Part shown: positions 16,808-25,206 of the stretch, piece by piece
How the letters are laid out: each line of letters opens with the position of its first letter
How positions within the stretch are numbered: the stretch's first letter is position 1
Assembly: GCF_012396235.1 (NCBI RefSeq)
Contig: NZ_JAAXPA010000016.1
Coordinates: forward strand, 107,599-171,598
DNA from: Rhodococcus opacus
GTDB lineage: Bacteria; Actinomycetota; Actinomycetes; Mycobacteriales; Mycobacteriaceae
Direction: 5' to 3'
Length of the DNA: 64,000 bases
Notes under the pieces: model-generated
The model's database searches: none
What the model was told of the DNA's origin: nothing
What the model saw: the letters and a program-made list of their open reading frames with translations, nothing else
Position numbers and translations under genes: made by a program

Positions 16808-17700
16808 GCTCCTTCGGACGGTGCGTGGAGGGGGAGGCGGGGATCGACGGTCTGGTGTTCCCAGCTGCCGCGCAGCCAGGTGTGGGCCGGGTCGTCGCAG
16901 ATGTTCCAGGCGCGGTCTTCGCCGGGCCCGGCCATGACGTTCAGGTAGTACATGTGATGTCCGGGGGCGGCGATCGACGGTCCGTGATAGCCGTGCGGCA
17001 CGAGCACCACATCACCGGAGCGCACCTCCTCGAGCACCTCGATGGGCCGCTCGGGAGTGCCGTACACGCGATGGTAGCCGAATCCGGTTCCGCCGAAATC
17101 CACTGCGGTGGAATTTGCTTCGGCGATTTCGAAGTAGTAGATCTCCTCGAGCTGCGACTCGACGTCGCGGTTCTCGTCGTGCTTGTGGCTCGGGTACGAC
17201 GACCAGTTGCCGCCGGGAGTGACGACCTCGCACGCGATGATCGAATCGGCCTCGAAGCGATCGGCGGTGCCGAAGTTGTGCACCTGGCGGCTGCAGTTGC
17301 CCGCGCCGCGCAGTTCGACGGAGATGTCGGCTGCCGGGACGTACCGGAACGGGAACTTCTGCCGCGCGCGGGCCCCGCACAGGGCGAATCGTCCACCGGT
17401 CGCGCTCGTCACCGTGTAGGCCGAATCCCGGCCCACGTAGGCGAAGTCGCTCGGTCCGTCGAACACGGATCGCCGCCCGGTGAGGGCGAACTCGGTGCCC
17501 TCGCTCGACACCGCCGCGGACCCGGCCAGTGGCACGACGATGATCTCGTCGTCACCGGACGCGAGTTCGGCCGAGCCACCGGGGGCCAGGGTGAGCACCC
17601 GCAGACTCGATTCGGTCCAGCCCGCCGATTCGGGGGTGACCTCGAGGTCGAACGGCCCGGTGGCCGCGGAACCGATCGGCACGTAGTACTTGCTGTTCAT
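16804..17700 (-). CDS. iolB: 5-deoxy-glucuronate isomerase
   Basis: A 298-residue bicupin enzyme that isomerises 5-deoxy-D-glucuronate to 2-deoxy-5-keto-D-gluconate. The cupin metal site is visible in SYPSHKHDENRD with the downstream LEEIYYFE, and the second histidine cluster in LVPHGYHGPSIAAPGHHMYYLN. It is translationally coupled to iolD and lies 21 bases after the Cgl0158-type gene. The length is normal for IolB. Confidence 0.94.
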   Translation of the reverse strand: MNSKYYVPIGSAATGPFDLEVTPESAGWTESSLRVLTLAPGGSAELASGDDEIIVVPLAGSAAVSSEGTEFALTGRRSVFDGPSDFAYVGRDSAYTVTSATGGRFALCGARARQKFPFRYVPAADISVELRGAGNCSRQVHNFGTADRFEADSIIACEVVTPGGNWSSYPSHKHDENRDVESQLEEIYYFEIAEANSTAVDFGGTGFGYHRVYGTPERPIEVLEEVRSGDVVLVPHGYHGPSIAAPGHHMYYLNVMAGPGEDRAWNICDDPAHTWLRGSWEHQTVDPRLPLHAPSEGA

Positions 17701-17721
17701 CGTGGGCCTCTCCGGTGTGCG

Positions 17722-18621
17722 TCAGTGAACGAGGGATACGGCGGTGTCGACCGCGGCGGCGACGTCCTCGTCCCGCGGGTACAGCAGGGTGCGTCCGACG
17801 ATCAGGCCGCGGACCGACGGCAGCGCGAGGGCCTTGGCCCAGCTCGCGAACGTTTCCTCGGGGGCTGTCTGCGGGTCTCCGCCGAGCAGTAGCGTCGGAA
17901 GCGTCGTCGCGTCCATGACGCGTTCCATCTCGTCGACCACCGGAAGCTTCATCCAGGTGTACGCGGACGTGGAGCCCAGGCCCTGGCTGATATGGATCGA
18001 CTTGATCACGGCGTCGGCGCCGAGATCGTTCTTGACCTTGCCGTCGACCCGTCGCGACAGGAACGGTTCCACCATGGCCATCAGTCCGGCCTCGGCGAGC
18101 GAATCGACCGCCTGGGCGCACGCGGTGAGGGTGGAGAGCGTTCCGGGATCGTTGAGATCGATGCGGCACAGCATCTTTCCGCCGTTCATGCCTGCCTTCG
18201 CGGTGCCGGCCGCGGTGTAGCCGGTCATCCGGTCGTCGAGTTCGAAACTGGCGCCGGCCAGGCCGCCGCGGTTCATCGACGAGATGACCACCTTGTCGTC
18301 GAGCGCGCCGAGCAGCACCAGATCGTCGAGGATGTCGGCGGTGGCGAGCACACCGTCCACGCCGGGGTTGCGCAGGGCGGTGCGGAGGCGGTCGAGGAGG
18401 TCGGTGCGACTGTTCATCGCGGTCGGACGGTCGCCGACCGAGAGCGCGCCGCGGGCGGGATGGTCGGCGGCGACGATCATGAGCCGGCCGTTACCGCGCA
18501 TCGTGGGCCGGGTGATCCGGGTCGCCCAGGCGCGGTCTATGGCGCCCGGGTCGTTCGCGCGTACGTCGGTGACGTCGGCATACGACGTGCAGGCTGCGCG
18601 GTGAGCGAGAGTTTCAGACAT
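17722..18621 (-). CDS. Cgl0158-family (beta/alpha)8 barrel protein, likely the pathway aldolase
   Basis: A 299-residue protein of the family named after Corynebacterium Cgl0158, always met inside iol operons between iolC and iolB. It is a DeoC/LacD-like class I aldolase barrel. Candidate Schiff-base and phosphate-site segments include LGADAVIKSIHI and LLLGGDPQ. No separate iolJ is in the operon, so this is the best candidate for cleaving 2-deoxy-5-keto-gluconate 6-phosphate to dihydroxyacetone phosphate and malonate semialdehyde. That role is inference. The ATG with GGAGG 6 bases upstream overlaps the iolC end by 8 bases. Confidence 0.82.
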   Translation of the reverse strand: MSETLAHRAACTSYADVTDVRANDPGAIDRAWATRITRPTMRGNGRLMIVAADHPARGALSVGDRPTAMNSRTDLLDRLRTALRNPGVDGVLATADILDDLVLLGALDDKVVISSMNRGGLAGASFELDDRMTGYTAAGTAKAGMNGGKMLCRIDLNDPGTLSTLTACAQAVDSLAEAGLMAMVEPFLSRRVDGKVKNDLGADAVIKSIHISQGLGSTSAYTWMKLPVVDEMERVMDATTLPTLLLGGDPQTAPEETFASWAKALALPSVRGLIVGRTLLYPRDEDVAAAVDTAVSLVH

Positions 18622-19603
18622 TGACAGCCTCCGAAGTGGTGGAATCGGCGAGCGCCCGGACCTCGTCGGCCGTCGGCATCGCGGTGGAGCATTCGAGGCG
18701 GGAGGCGACGATCGCCCCCGCGGCGTTGGCGTAGCGCAGGATCTTCTCGAGCGGCCACCCCGCGAGCAGGCCGTGGCACAGCGTGCCGCCGAAGCTGTCG
18801 CCGGCACCGAGCCCGTTGACAACCTGGACGTCGTTCGGGGGCACTGTGATGCTCTGGGTGCGTGTCTTCCCGAGGACCCCTTTGGGGCCCTGTTTGACGA
18901 TGGCCAGTTCGACGCCGAGATCGAGCAGGGCGTCCGCGGCCTTGTGTGCGTTGGTCTCGCCGACCGCGATCTCGCATTCCTCACGGTTGCCGACCGCGAC
19001 GGTGACGTGCTGGAGGGCCCGCTGCACCTGAGCGGTGGCGTCGGCGGGGGAGGACCAGAACATCGGGCGGTAGTCGAGATCGAGGACGGTGTGGGTGCGG
19101 CGTCCGCGGGCCTCCCAGGCTGCGAAATGCGCGCTGCGGCTGGGCTCTTCGGACAGCCCGGTGACGGTCGACCAGTACAGCTTCGCGTCGCGGACCGCGT
19201 CGAGATCGATGTCCGCCGGCGTCACCTGCAGGTCCGGGGCGACAGGTTTGCGGTAGAAGTACAGCGGAAAGTCGTCCGGCGGGAAGATCTCACAGAACGT
19301 AACGGGAGTCGGGTGCTCGGTGTCGATGCCGACGTAGCGGTTCTCGACGCCGAGGTCGGTGAGTGCCGTGCGGACGAAGCGTCCGAACGGGTCGTTGCCG
19401 ACGCCCGAGATGAGCGCGCTGCGGCAGCCGAGGCGGGCGGCGGCGACGGTGACGTTGGCCGCGCTTCCGCCGAGGAACTTGCCGAACGTCTCGACGTGTT
19501 CGAGTCCGACTCCGGTCTGCAATGGGTAGATGTCCACACCGCAGCGCCCGATGGCGAGGACGTCCAATCCGTTCCGGTTGGTATGCGTCTGGATGGTGGT
19601 CAA
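18614..19603 (-). CDS. iolC: 5-dehydro-2-deoxygluconokinase
   Basis: A 329-residue PfkB/ribokinase-family kinase that phosphorylates 2-deoxy-5-keto-gluconate. GRCGVDIYPLQTGVGLE near the start and KFLGGSAANV form the substrate region. NGLGAGDSFGG near residues 262-272 holds the catalytic Asp and the anion hole. The TTG start is chosen because CGGGAG lies 6 bases upstream and the protein family begins here; the frame extends 30 codons further without support. It is the first gene of the minus-strand operon and faces the GntR gene across about 200 bases. Confidence 0.92.
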   Translation of the reverse strand: MTTIQTHTNRNGLDVLAIGRCGVDIYPLQTGVGLEHVETFGKFLGGSAANVTVAAARLGCRSALISGVGNDPFGRFVRTALTDLGVENRYVGIDTEHPTPVTFCEIFPPDDFPLYFYRKPVAPDLQVTPADIDLDAVRDAKLYWSTVTGLSEEPSRSAHFAAWEARGRRTHTVLDLDYRPMFWSSPADATAQVQRALQHVTVAVGNREECEIAVGETNAHKAADALLDLGVELAIVKQGPKGVLGKTRTQSITVPPNDVQVVNGLGAGDSFGGTLCHGLLAGWPLEKILRYANAAGAIVASRLECSTAMPTADEVRALADSTTSEAVNV

Positions 19604-19687
19604 GGCTGACTCCCGAATAGGTCGTTGTGGGTGGTCTGCGCAGGGCGCCGAGGTCTGATTGAAACTGTGCTCCACCTCACCGACTCC

Positions 19688-19708
19688 TGTCAAGACTTTG
19701 TCCTGACA
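19688..19708. promoter_or_regulatory. Tandem TGTC-NN-GAC(A) sites in the iolC-gntR gap
   Basis: TGTCAAGACT (19688-19697) and TGTCCTGACA (19699-19708) are adjacent copies of one motif, the second a perfect TGTC-NN-GACA inverted repeat. A -10-like TAATAAT on the minus strand abuts them. They are good candidates for binding of the neighbouring GntR regulator. Confidence 0.6.
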
Positions 19709-19799
19709 TTATTACTTGAAGTCAATCTGGTGTTAGTGTTCGCATACACTGCCGGAAAGATCGGCGACGGCGACGTCGCCCCGCGCACGAGGATCGGAG

Positions 19800-20543
19800 T
19801 TGTCCGTGGGTGCACCACTCGCAGTCGAGCTCGACAGGTCGAGCCCGGTTCCGCTGTATTTCCAGCTCGCGCAGACGATCGAGAACGCGATCATCGGCGG
19901 GGAACTCGCCCCCGGTGACCGCTTCGAGAACGAACTGGCGCTCGCCAAGCGGCTGAACCTGTCGCGCCCCACCACGCGCCGCGCCATCCAGGAGCTCGTC
20001 GACAAGGGGCTGCTCGTCCGCAAACGCGGGGTCGGAACCCAGGTGGTGCAGAGCGCGGTGCACCGGCCGGTCGAACTCACCAGCCTCTTCGACGACCTCG
20101 CGCGGGCGGGGCAGAGCCCGACCACCAAACTCCTCGACTACCAGGTGGCCGTGCCGGCCGAAGACGTCGCCGCCGAACTCAACCTGCAGCCCGGCGCCGA
20201 GGTCGCGTCCATCCGGCGCCTCCGCAGCACCAACGGCGAACCGCTGGCGCTGATGACCAACCACATCCCGGTGGACCTCGCGCCGGATCCCGAGGAACTG
20301 GAGGCGCACGGCCTCTACCACGCACTCCGGGCCCGCGGCGTGCACATCCGGCTGGCACGGCAGCGCATCGGCGCGAAAGCGGCGAGCAAGGCGGAGGCGT
20401 CGCTGCTCGACGAGAAGACCGGGGCGCCGCTGCTGACGATGAACCGGACCGCGTTCGACGACTCGGGAAGCGCCGTCGAGTTCGGCAGTCACTGCTACCG
20501 CGCGTCGCGGTACTACTTCGACACGACCGTTGTCGATCGCTAG
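19800..20543 (+). CDS. GntR family regulator (HutC/UTRA type), probable iol operon regulator
   Basis: A 247-residue regulator. The winged helix (about residues 14-80) contains YFQLAQTIENAI and NLSRPTTRRAIQELVDKGLL. A UTRA effector-binding domain follows (about 95-240), ending in the typical HCYRASRYYF. It is divergent from iolC and so is the natural regulator of the inositol operon; inositol or an early intermediate is the likely effector. The TTG start has GAGG 9 bases upstream; a GTG two codons later is an alternative. Besides the TGTC sites, an AGTGT-N6-ACACT repeat lies at 19735-19750. Confidence 0.88.
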   Translation: MSVGAPLAVELDRSSPVPLYFQLAQTIENAIIGGELAPGDRFENELALAKRLNLSRPTTRRAIQELVDKGLLVRKRGVGTQVVQSAVHRPVELTSLFDDLARAGQSPTTKLLDYQVAVPAEDVAAELNLQPGAEVASIRRLRSTNGEPLALMTNHIPVDLAPDPEELEAHGLYHALRARGVHIRLARQRIGAKAASKAEASLLDEKTGAPLLTMNRTAFDDSGSAVEFGSHCYRASRYYFDTTVVDR

Positions 20544-21936
20544 AACCGCGCGCGCGACGTCGTTCCCCCGCGGAATGGCCCTGCTGGTGGCAGGTGCCCT
20601 GTTCATGGAAATTCTCGACGCCACCATCATCGCGCCCGCCGTCCCGCTGATCGCCGAGTCCTTCGGTGTCGACGCAGTCGACGTCAACATCGCGATCTCC
20701 GCCTACCTGGTGACGGTCGCCGTCCTCATTCCCGCGAGCGGGTGGGTGGCCGACCGGTTCGGGACGCGCCGGGTGTTCGTGGCCGCCATCGCCGTGTTCA
20801 CGCTGGCGTCCATCGGGTGCGCGGCGAGTGTGTCACTGCCGATGCTCGTCGCGATGCGGGTGCTGCAAGGAGTCGGCGGCGCGATGATGGTGCCGGTCGG
20901 GCGGCTCGCGGTGCTGCGGTCGAGCACGAAGAGCGACCTCGTCCGCGCGATAGCCCTGCTCACGTGGCCCGCGCTGGCAGCGCCCGTCATCGCGCCCCTG
21001 CTCGGCGGTGCGATCGCCACCGTCGGCTCGTGGCGATGGATCTTCGTCATCAACATTCCCATCGGCATTCTCGGAATCCTGCTGTCCCTGAAGCTGGTTC
21101 ACGGGGTGGGCTCGCGGTCGACGAGCAGGCTGGACTGGCGGGGCCTCCTCGGGGTCGGAACAGGGATCGCGGCAGCCCTGATCGCGCTGGAGAGCATCCG
21201 CGTGACGGGCACGGACTGGCGGCGGGTCGCGATCGGGGGAGTGGTCGCGGTCGTTCTGCTGGCGTCCTCGGTGCGCCATCTCGCCCGCACACCCCACCCG
21301 CTCGTCGACTTCCGCGTGCTGCGCGTCCGGACGCTACGGACCACCGTCACCGGGGGTTCGCTCTACCGCCTGATCGTCACGGCAGTGCCGTTCCTGCTGC
21401 CGCTGCAGTTCCAACTCGGCTTCGGCTGGACGCCGTTCCTCGCGGGTCTGCTCGTCGCGGCGCTGTTCGCCGGCAACATTGCCATCAAGCCCTGTACGAC
21501 GCCGCTGATGCGGCGCTTCGGGATCAGGCCGATCCTGCTGGTCAACGCCCTGCTGTCCGTCGGCTGCTTCGGGCTCCTCGCCGCCCTGAGTTCGTCGACC
21601 CCGATGCCGGTCATCGCGGGGGTCCTGTTCGTGAGCGGAGCCCTGCGCTCGGTCGGATTCACCGCGTACAACAGTCTCGCGTTCTCCGACGTCGATCGTG
21701 CCGACCTCACGCACGCGAACACCCTCAACGCCGCCGTGCAGGAACTGGCGGCCGGTCTCGGGATCGCGGTCGCAGCGCTCGCCCTCACCGCGTTCACGCC
21801 GTTGGCGACGTCGTCCGAGCACGGATTCGGGTCCGAATATTCCTGGACCTTCGTCCTTTTGGGGCTGCTGATGCTGTGCACGGTGGTCGACACCCTGCGT
21901 CTGCCGCGCGACGCCGGGGCAGCGGTCACGCGCTGA
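20530..21936 (+). CDS. MFS transporter, DHA2 (EmrB/QacA) type
   Basis: A 468-residue, probably 14-helix proton-driven membrane protein. Helix 1 carries LDATIIAPAVP, the DHA2 signature (usually LDxTIVNVALP), and the helix 2-3 loop reads GWVADRFGTRRVF. DHA2 members mostly export drugs or metabolites. It overlaps the end of the GntR gene by 14 bases if translation starts at the TTG; an ATG at 20575 is possible but has no RBS, so the start is uncertain. Co-transcription with the iol regulator suggests that it exports an inositol-related compound, but nothing in the sequence shows the substrate. Confidence 0.83.
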   Translation: MSIARTARATSFPRGMALLVAGALFMEILDATIIAPAVPLIAESFGVDAVDVNIAISAYLVTVAVLIPASGWVADRFGTRRVFVAAIAVFTLASIGCAASVSLPMLVAMRVLQGVGGAMMVPVGRLAVLRSSTKSDLVRAIALLTWPALAAPVIAPLLGGAIATVGSWRWIFVINIPIGILGILLSLKLVHGVGSRSTSRLDWRGLLGVGTGIAAALIALESIRVTGTDWRRVAIGGVVAVVLLASSVRHLARTPHPLVDFRVLRVRTLRTTVTGGSLYRLIVTAVPFLLPLQFQLGFGWTPFLAGLLVAALFAGNIAIKPCTTPLMRRFGIRPILLVNALLSVGCFGLLAALSSSTPMPVIAGVLFVSGALRSVGFTAYNSLAFSDVDRADLTHANTLNAAVQELAAGLGIAVAALALTAFTPLATSSEHGFGSEYSWTFVLLGLLMLCTVVDTLRLPRDAGAAVTR

Positions 21937-22022
21937 GCGCGCCCGCACCCGCCCACGCATCTGCTCGATTTCCGGGCCGTCTGCGGGACACCCGTGTCCG
22001 CTCATTTGATATGTGGTCCTAA

Positions 22023-22069
22023 TGTCCAGACAAACTATTGACTTTCGGGTGTGACGCGTATTACATCTA
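22023..22069 (+). promoter_or_regulatory. Promoter of the ABC importer with a TGTC-NN-GACA operator
   Basis: TGTCCAGACA (22023-22032) is the same perfect motif as at 19699. TTGACT starts 6 bases after it (22038-22043), and a weak -10 (TTACAT or TACATC, 22061-22067) follows at 17-18 bases. The site would place the operator at the upstream edge of the promoter. Confidence 0.55.
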
Positions 22070-22124
22070 AGGCACACGGCCGAGACGTCACCGGGCCGTT
22101 CGTCCCCCCCGAGAGGAAAAGCAG

Positions 22125-23123
22125 ATGAACTTCCCCAACCGGCGTCGCGTGGCGGTACTGGCCTGCGCGAGTGCCCTGGTGATGAGCCTCGCGGCGTGCT
22201 CGAGCACCGGAGGCAAGCCGGACAGCAGTGGGTCCGGGATCGGCGCGGGCACCGCCGACACCCCGCGCATCACGATCGCAATGGTCACGCACGCGGCACC
22301 GGGCGACACGTTCTGGGACCTGATCCGCACGGGCGCGCAGGACGCCGCGGACAAGGACAACGTGGAACTGAAGTACTCCTCCGATCCGCAGGCCCCCAAC
22401 CAGGCCAACCTCGTGCAGACGGCCATCGATTCCAAGGTCGACGGACTCGCGCTCACCCTCGCCACCCCCGAGGCGATGGCTCCCGCCGTCAAGAGCGCGC
22501 AGGAGGCAGGCATCCCGATCTCCGCGTTCAACGCCGGATACGGAGCCTGGAAGGACATGGGGGCAACCCAGTACTTCGGGCAGGACGAGACCATCGCCGG
22601 CCAGGCCGCGGGGAACCGGCTCAACGAGGACGGCGCCAAGCACGTCATCTGCGTCATCCAGCAGCAGGGCCAGATTCAGCTCGAATCCCGTTGCGCCGGC
22701 GCCAAGCAGACCTTCCGCGGCACGTTCGAGACACTCAACGTGAACGGGGAGGACATGCCGTCGGTGAACTCGACGATCGCCGCCAAGCTCCAGCAGGACC
22801 CGTCCATCGACGGTGTGCTCGCGCTCGGCGCCCCGATCGCCCTGACCGCCGTGCAATCGGTCGGTAACGCGGGCAGCCCGGCCAAGGTCTACACGTTCGA
22901 CACCAACGCGGCACTCGTCGATGCCATCTCCGACGGCAGCGTGCAGTGGGCCATCGACCAGCAGCCGTACCTCCAGGGCTACCTGGCCATCGATTCGCTG
23001 TGGCTCTACCTGAACAACGGCAACGTCATCGGCGGCGGCGGGCCCACGCTGACCGGGCCGTCGTTCATCGACAAGTCCAACATCGACAAGGTCGCCGAGT
23101 ACGCCAAGGCCGGCACCCGCTGA
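22125..23123 (+). CDS. Sugar ABC transporter substrate-binding lipoprotein
   Basis: A 332-residue exported binding protein. A lipoprotein signal peptide ends in SLAAC with C25 as the lipidated cysteine. The mature part is a type 1 periplasmic-binding fold of the ribose/inositol group (Peripla_BP_4), with ITIAMVTHAAPGDTFWD near its start and the ALTLATPEAMAP segment. It captures a sugar or cyclitol outside the membrane for the permease and ATPase encoded just downstream. GAGAGGAAAAGC precedes the ATG. Inositol is the favoured ligand because of the shared operator with the iol operon; this is inference. Confidence 0.9.
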   Translation: MNFPNRRRVAVLACASALVMSLAACSSTGGKPDSSGSGIGAGTADTPRITIAMVTHAAPGDTFWDLIRTGAQDAADKDNVELKYSSDPQAPNQANLVQTAIDSKVDGLALTLATPEAMAPAVKSAQEAGIPISAFNAGYGAWKDMGATQYFGQDETIAGQAAGNRLNEDGAKHVICVIQQQGQIQLESRCAGAKQTFRGTFETLNVNGEDMPSVNSTIAAKLQQDPSIDGVLALGAPIALTAVQSVGNAGSPAKVYTFDTNAALVDAISDGSVQWAIDQQPYLQGYLAIDSLWLYLNNGNVIGGGGPTLTGPSFIDKSNIDKVAEYAKAGTR

Positions 23124-23268
23124 TCGGCGGCCGATCACATGTCAGGGCACACGATCCGGACCCCGGTGGGTCCATCTCATGCACACACCATCACCGTCAC
23201 CATCGACCCGGCCGCACGGCCGGCCGGCACTGCACAACGCTGAGATCCACCGGCGCGGAGAGGAAATC

Positions 23269-24327
23269 ATGTCCACACAGCAAGATCTGGACCTTGCCAG
23301 TCACAAGGTCGTCCACGACGAGCGGGTGAAAGAACAAAAACGCCTGCAGCGTCTGCTGGTCCGCCCCGAGATCGGTTCCCTGTTCGGTGCGATCGCCATC
23401 TTCGTCTTCTTCATGGTCGTCGCACCCCCGTTCCGCAGCCCCGAAGCGTTGGCCACGGTGCTCTACGCCTCGTCGACGATCGGGATCATGGCGTGCGCGG
23501 TCGCACTGCTGATGATCGGCGGGGAATTCGACCTCTCCGCCGGCGTCGCCGTCACCACCAGCTCCCTCGCGGCGTCGATGATCGCCTACAACCTGCACCT
23601 GAACCTGTGGGCCGGCGCCGCCCTCGCCCTGGTCGTCTCGCTGGCGGTCGGGTTCTTCAACGGGTACCTGGTGATGAAGACGAAGATCCCCAGCTTCCTG
23701 ATCACGCTGAGCTCGTTCTTGATGCTCACCGGTATCAACCTGGCGGTCACCAAACTCGTCACCGGCCAGGTCGCCACCCCCAGCGTGTCCGACATGCAGG
23801 GTTTCGACTCGGCGAAGAAGGTGTTCGCGTCCTCGTTCGAGATCGGCGGGGTGTCGGTGCGGATCACCGTGGTGTGGTGGCTGCTGTTCACCGCGATCGC
23901 CACCTGGGTGCTGTTCAAGACCCGGATCGGGAACTGGATCTTCGCCGTCGGCGGCAACCAGGACTCCGCCCGCGCGATCGGCGTCCCGGTCACCAAGGTC
24001 AAGATCGGGTTGTTCATGACCGTCGGGTTCGCCGCCTGGTTCGTCGGGATGCACCTGCTGTTCTCGTTCAACACCGTCCAGTCCGGGCAGGGTATCGGCA
24101 ACGAGTTCCTCTACATCATCGCCGCGGTCATCGGCGGCTGCCTGCTCACCGGCGGGTACGGCACCGCGATCGGCGCCGCGATCGGCGCGTTCATCTTCGG
24201 CATGACGAACCAGGGCATCGTCTACGCCGGCTGGAACCCGGACTGGTTCAAGTTCTTCCTCGGCGCGATGCTGCTGTTCGCGGTCATCGCCAACAATGCC
24301 TTCCGCAACTACGCCGCCAAGAGGTGA
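23269..24327 (+). CDS. Sugar ABC transporter permease
   Basis: A 352-residue integral membrane protein of the BPD_transp_2 (ribose/xylose/inositol) permease family, with about ten hydrophobic segments. The conserved stretch GGEFDLSAGVAVTTSSLAAS is near residues 84-103, and GGNQDSARAIGVPVTKVK (about 226-243) is the cytoplasmic loop that contacts the ATPase. The ATG is chosen for its GGAGAGGAAATC leader; the frame is open 30 codons further but that part is not family-like. It lies 145 bases after the binding protein gene and 4 bases before the ATPase gene. Confidence 0.91.
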   Translation: MSTQQDLDLASHKVVHDERVKEQKRLQRLLVRPEIGSLFGAIAIFVFFMVVAPPFRSPEALATVLYASSTIGIMACAVALLMIGGEFDLSAGVAVTTSSLAASMIAYNLHLNLWAGAALALVVSLAVGFFNGYLVMKTKIPSFLITLSSFLMLTGINLAVTKLVTGQVATPSVSDMQGFDSAKKVFASSFEIGGVSVRITVVWWLLFTAIATWVLFKTRIGNWIFAVGGNQDSARAIGVPVTKVKIGLFMTVGFAAWFVGMHLLFSFNTVQSGQGIGNEFLYIIAAVIGGCLLTGGYGTAIGAAIGAFIFGMTNQGIVYAGWNPDWFKFFLGAMLLFAVIANNAFRNYAAKR

Positions 24328-24331
24328 CCGC

Positions 24332-25147
24332 ATGAGTACCATCGAACAGATGCCCGTCGATACCGAACCCGGTGGTGGCGACAAGATCCCGCTGATCGAG
24401 CTCAAACACGTCGGCAAGCGGTACGGCAACATCATCGCCCTGCAGGACATCAACCTGCGGGTGCGGGCCGGGGAGGTCACCGGTGTCCTCGGCGACAACG
24501 GAGCCGGCAAATCCACCCTGATCAAGATCATCGCCGGCCTGCACCAGCAGAGTGAGGGTGAGTTGCTCGTCGACGGCGAGGCCATCACCTTCGGCTCACC
24601 GAAGGAAGCGCTCTCCAAGGGCATCGCCACGGTCTACCAGGATCTGGCGGTGGTGTCGCTGATGCCGGTGTGGCGCAACTTCTTCCTCGGCCAGGAACTG
24701 CGGAAGGGACCGCTGAGGTCCCTCGACGCGAACGGGATGCGTGCCACCACGATGTCCGAGTTGTCGAAGATGGGCATCGAGTTGCCCGATGTCGACGCCC
24801 CCATCGGCTCGCTGTCCGGCGGTCAACGCCAGTGCGTCGCGATCGCCCGGGCGATCTTCTTCGGCGCCCGCGTCCTGATCCTCGACGAGCCCACCGCCGC
24901 CCTCGGCGTCAAGCAGTCCGGGATGGTGCTGCGCTACATCTCCGCCGCCAAGGAACAGGGCTTCGGAGTCGTGTTCATCACCCACAACCCGCACCACGCC
25001 TACATGGTCGGCGACCACTTCGTCCTCCTCAACCGCGGCCGCCAGAAACTGGACTGCACGTTCGACGAGATCAGCCTCGAAGAACTCACCCAGCAGATGG
25101 CCGGCGGCGACGAACTCGAAGCACTCACCCACGAACTGCGGCGTTAG
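24332..25147 (+). CDS. Sugar ABC transporter ATP-binding protein
   Basis: A 271-residue single nucleotide-binding domain. Walker A GDNGAGKST is at residues 54-62, the signature LSGGQRQ near 154-160, Walker B RVLILDEPTAALG near 174-186, and the switch histidine in VVFITHNPHH. It is half the length of RbsA-type proteins, so it probably works as a homodimer with the preceding permease. AGAGGTG overlapping the permease stop serves as RBS. With the binding protein it forms one importer operon closed by a hairpin. Confidence 0.92.
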   Translation: MSTIEQMPVDTEPGGGDKIPLIELKHVGKRYGNIIALQDINLRVRAGEVTGVLGDNGAGKSTLIKIIAGLHQQSEGELLVDGEAITFGSPKEALSKGIATVYQDLAVVSLMPVWRNFFLGQELRKGPLRSLDANGMRATTMSELSKMGIELPDVDAPIGSLSGGQRQCVAIARAIFFGARVLILDEPTAALGVKQSGMVLRYISAAKEQGFGVVFITHNPHHAYMVGDHFVLLNRGRQKLDCTFDEISLEELTQQMAGGDELEALTHELRR

Positions 25148-25159
25148 GCACCGACACGA

Positions 25160-25191
25160 CGATGCGCCCGGCACACGTGCCGGGCGCATCG
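25160..25191. terminator. Hairpin terminator between convergent ABC and MHS genes
   Basis: Perfect 15-base arms (25160-25174 and 25177-25191), spaced by two bases and followed by TTCGTTT, lie in the 59-base gap. It can serve both converging transcripts. Confidence 0.8.
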
Positions 25192-25206
25192 TTCGTTTCG
25201 AGTGGA

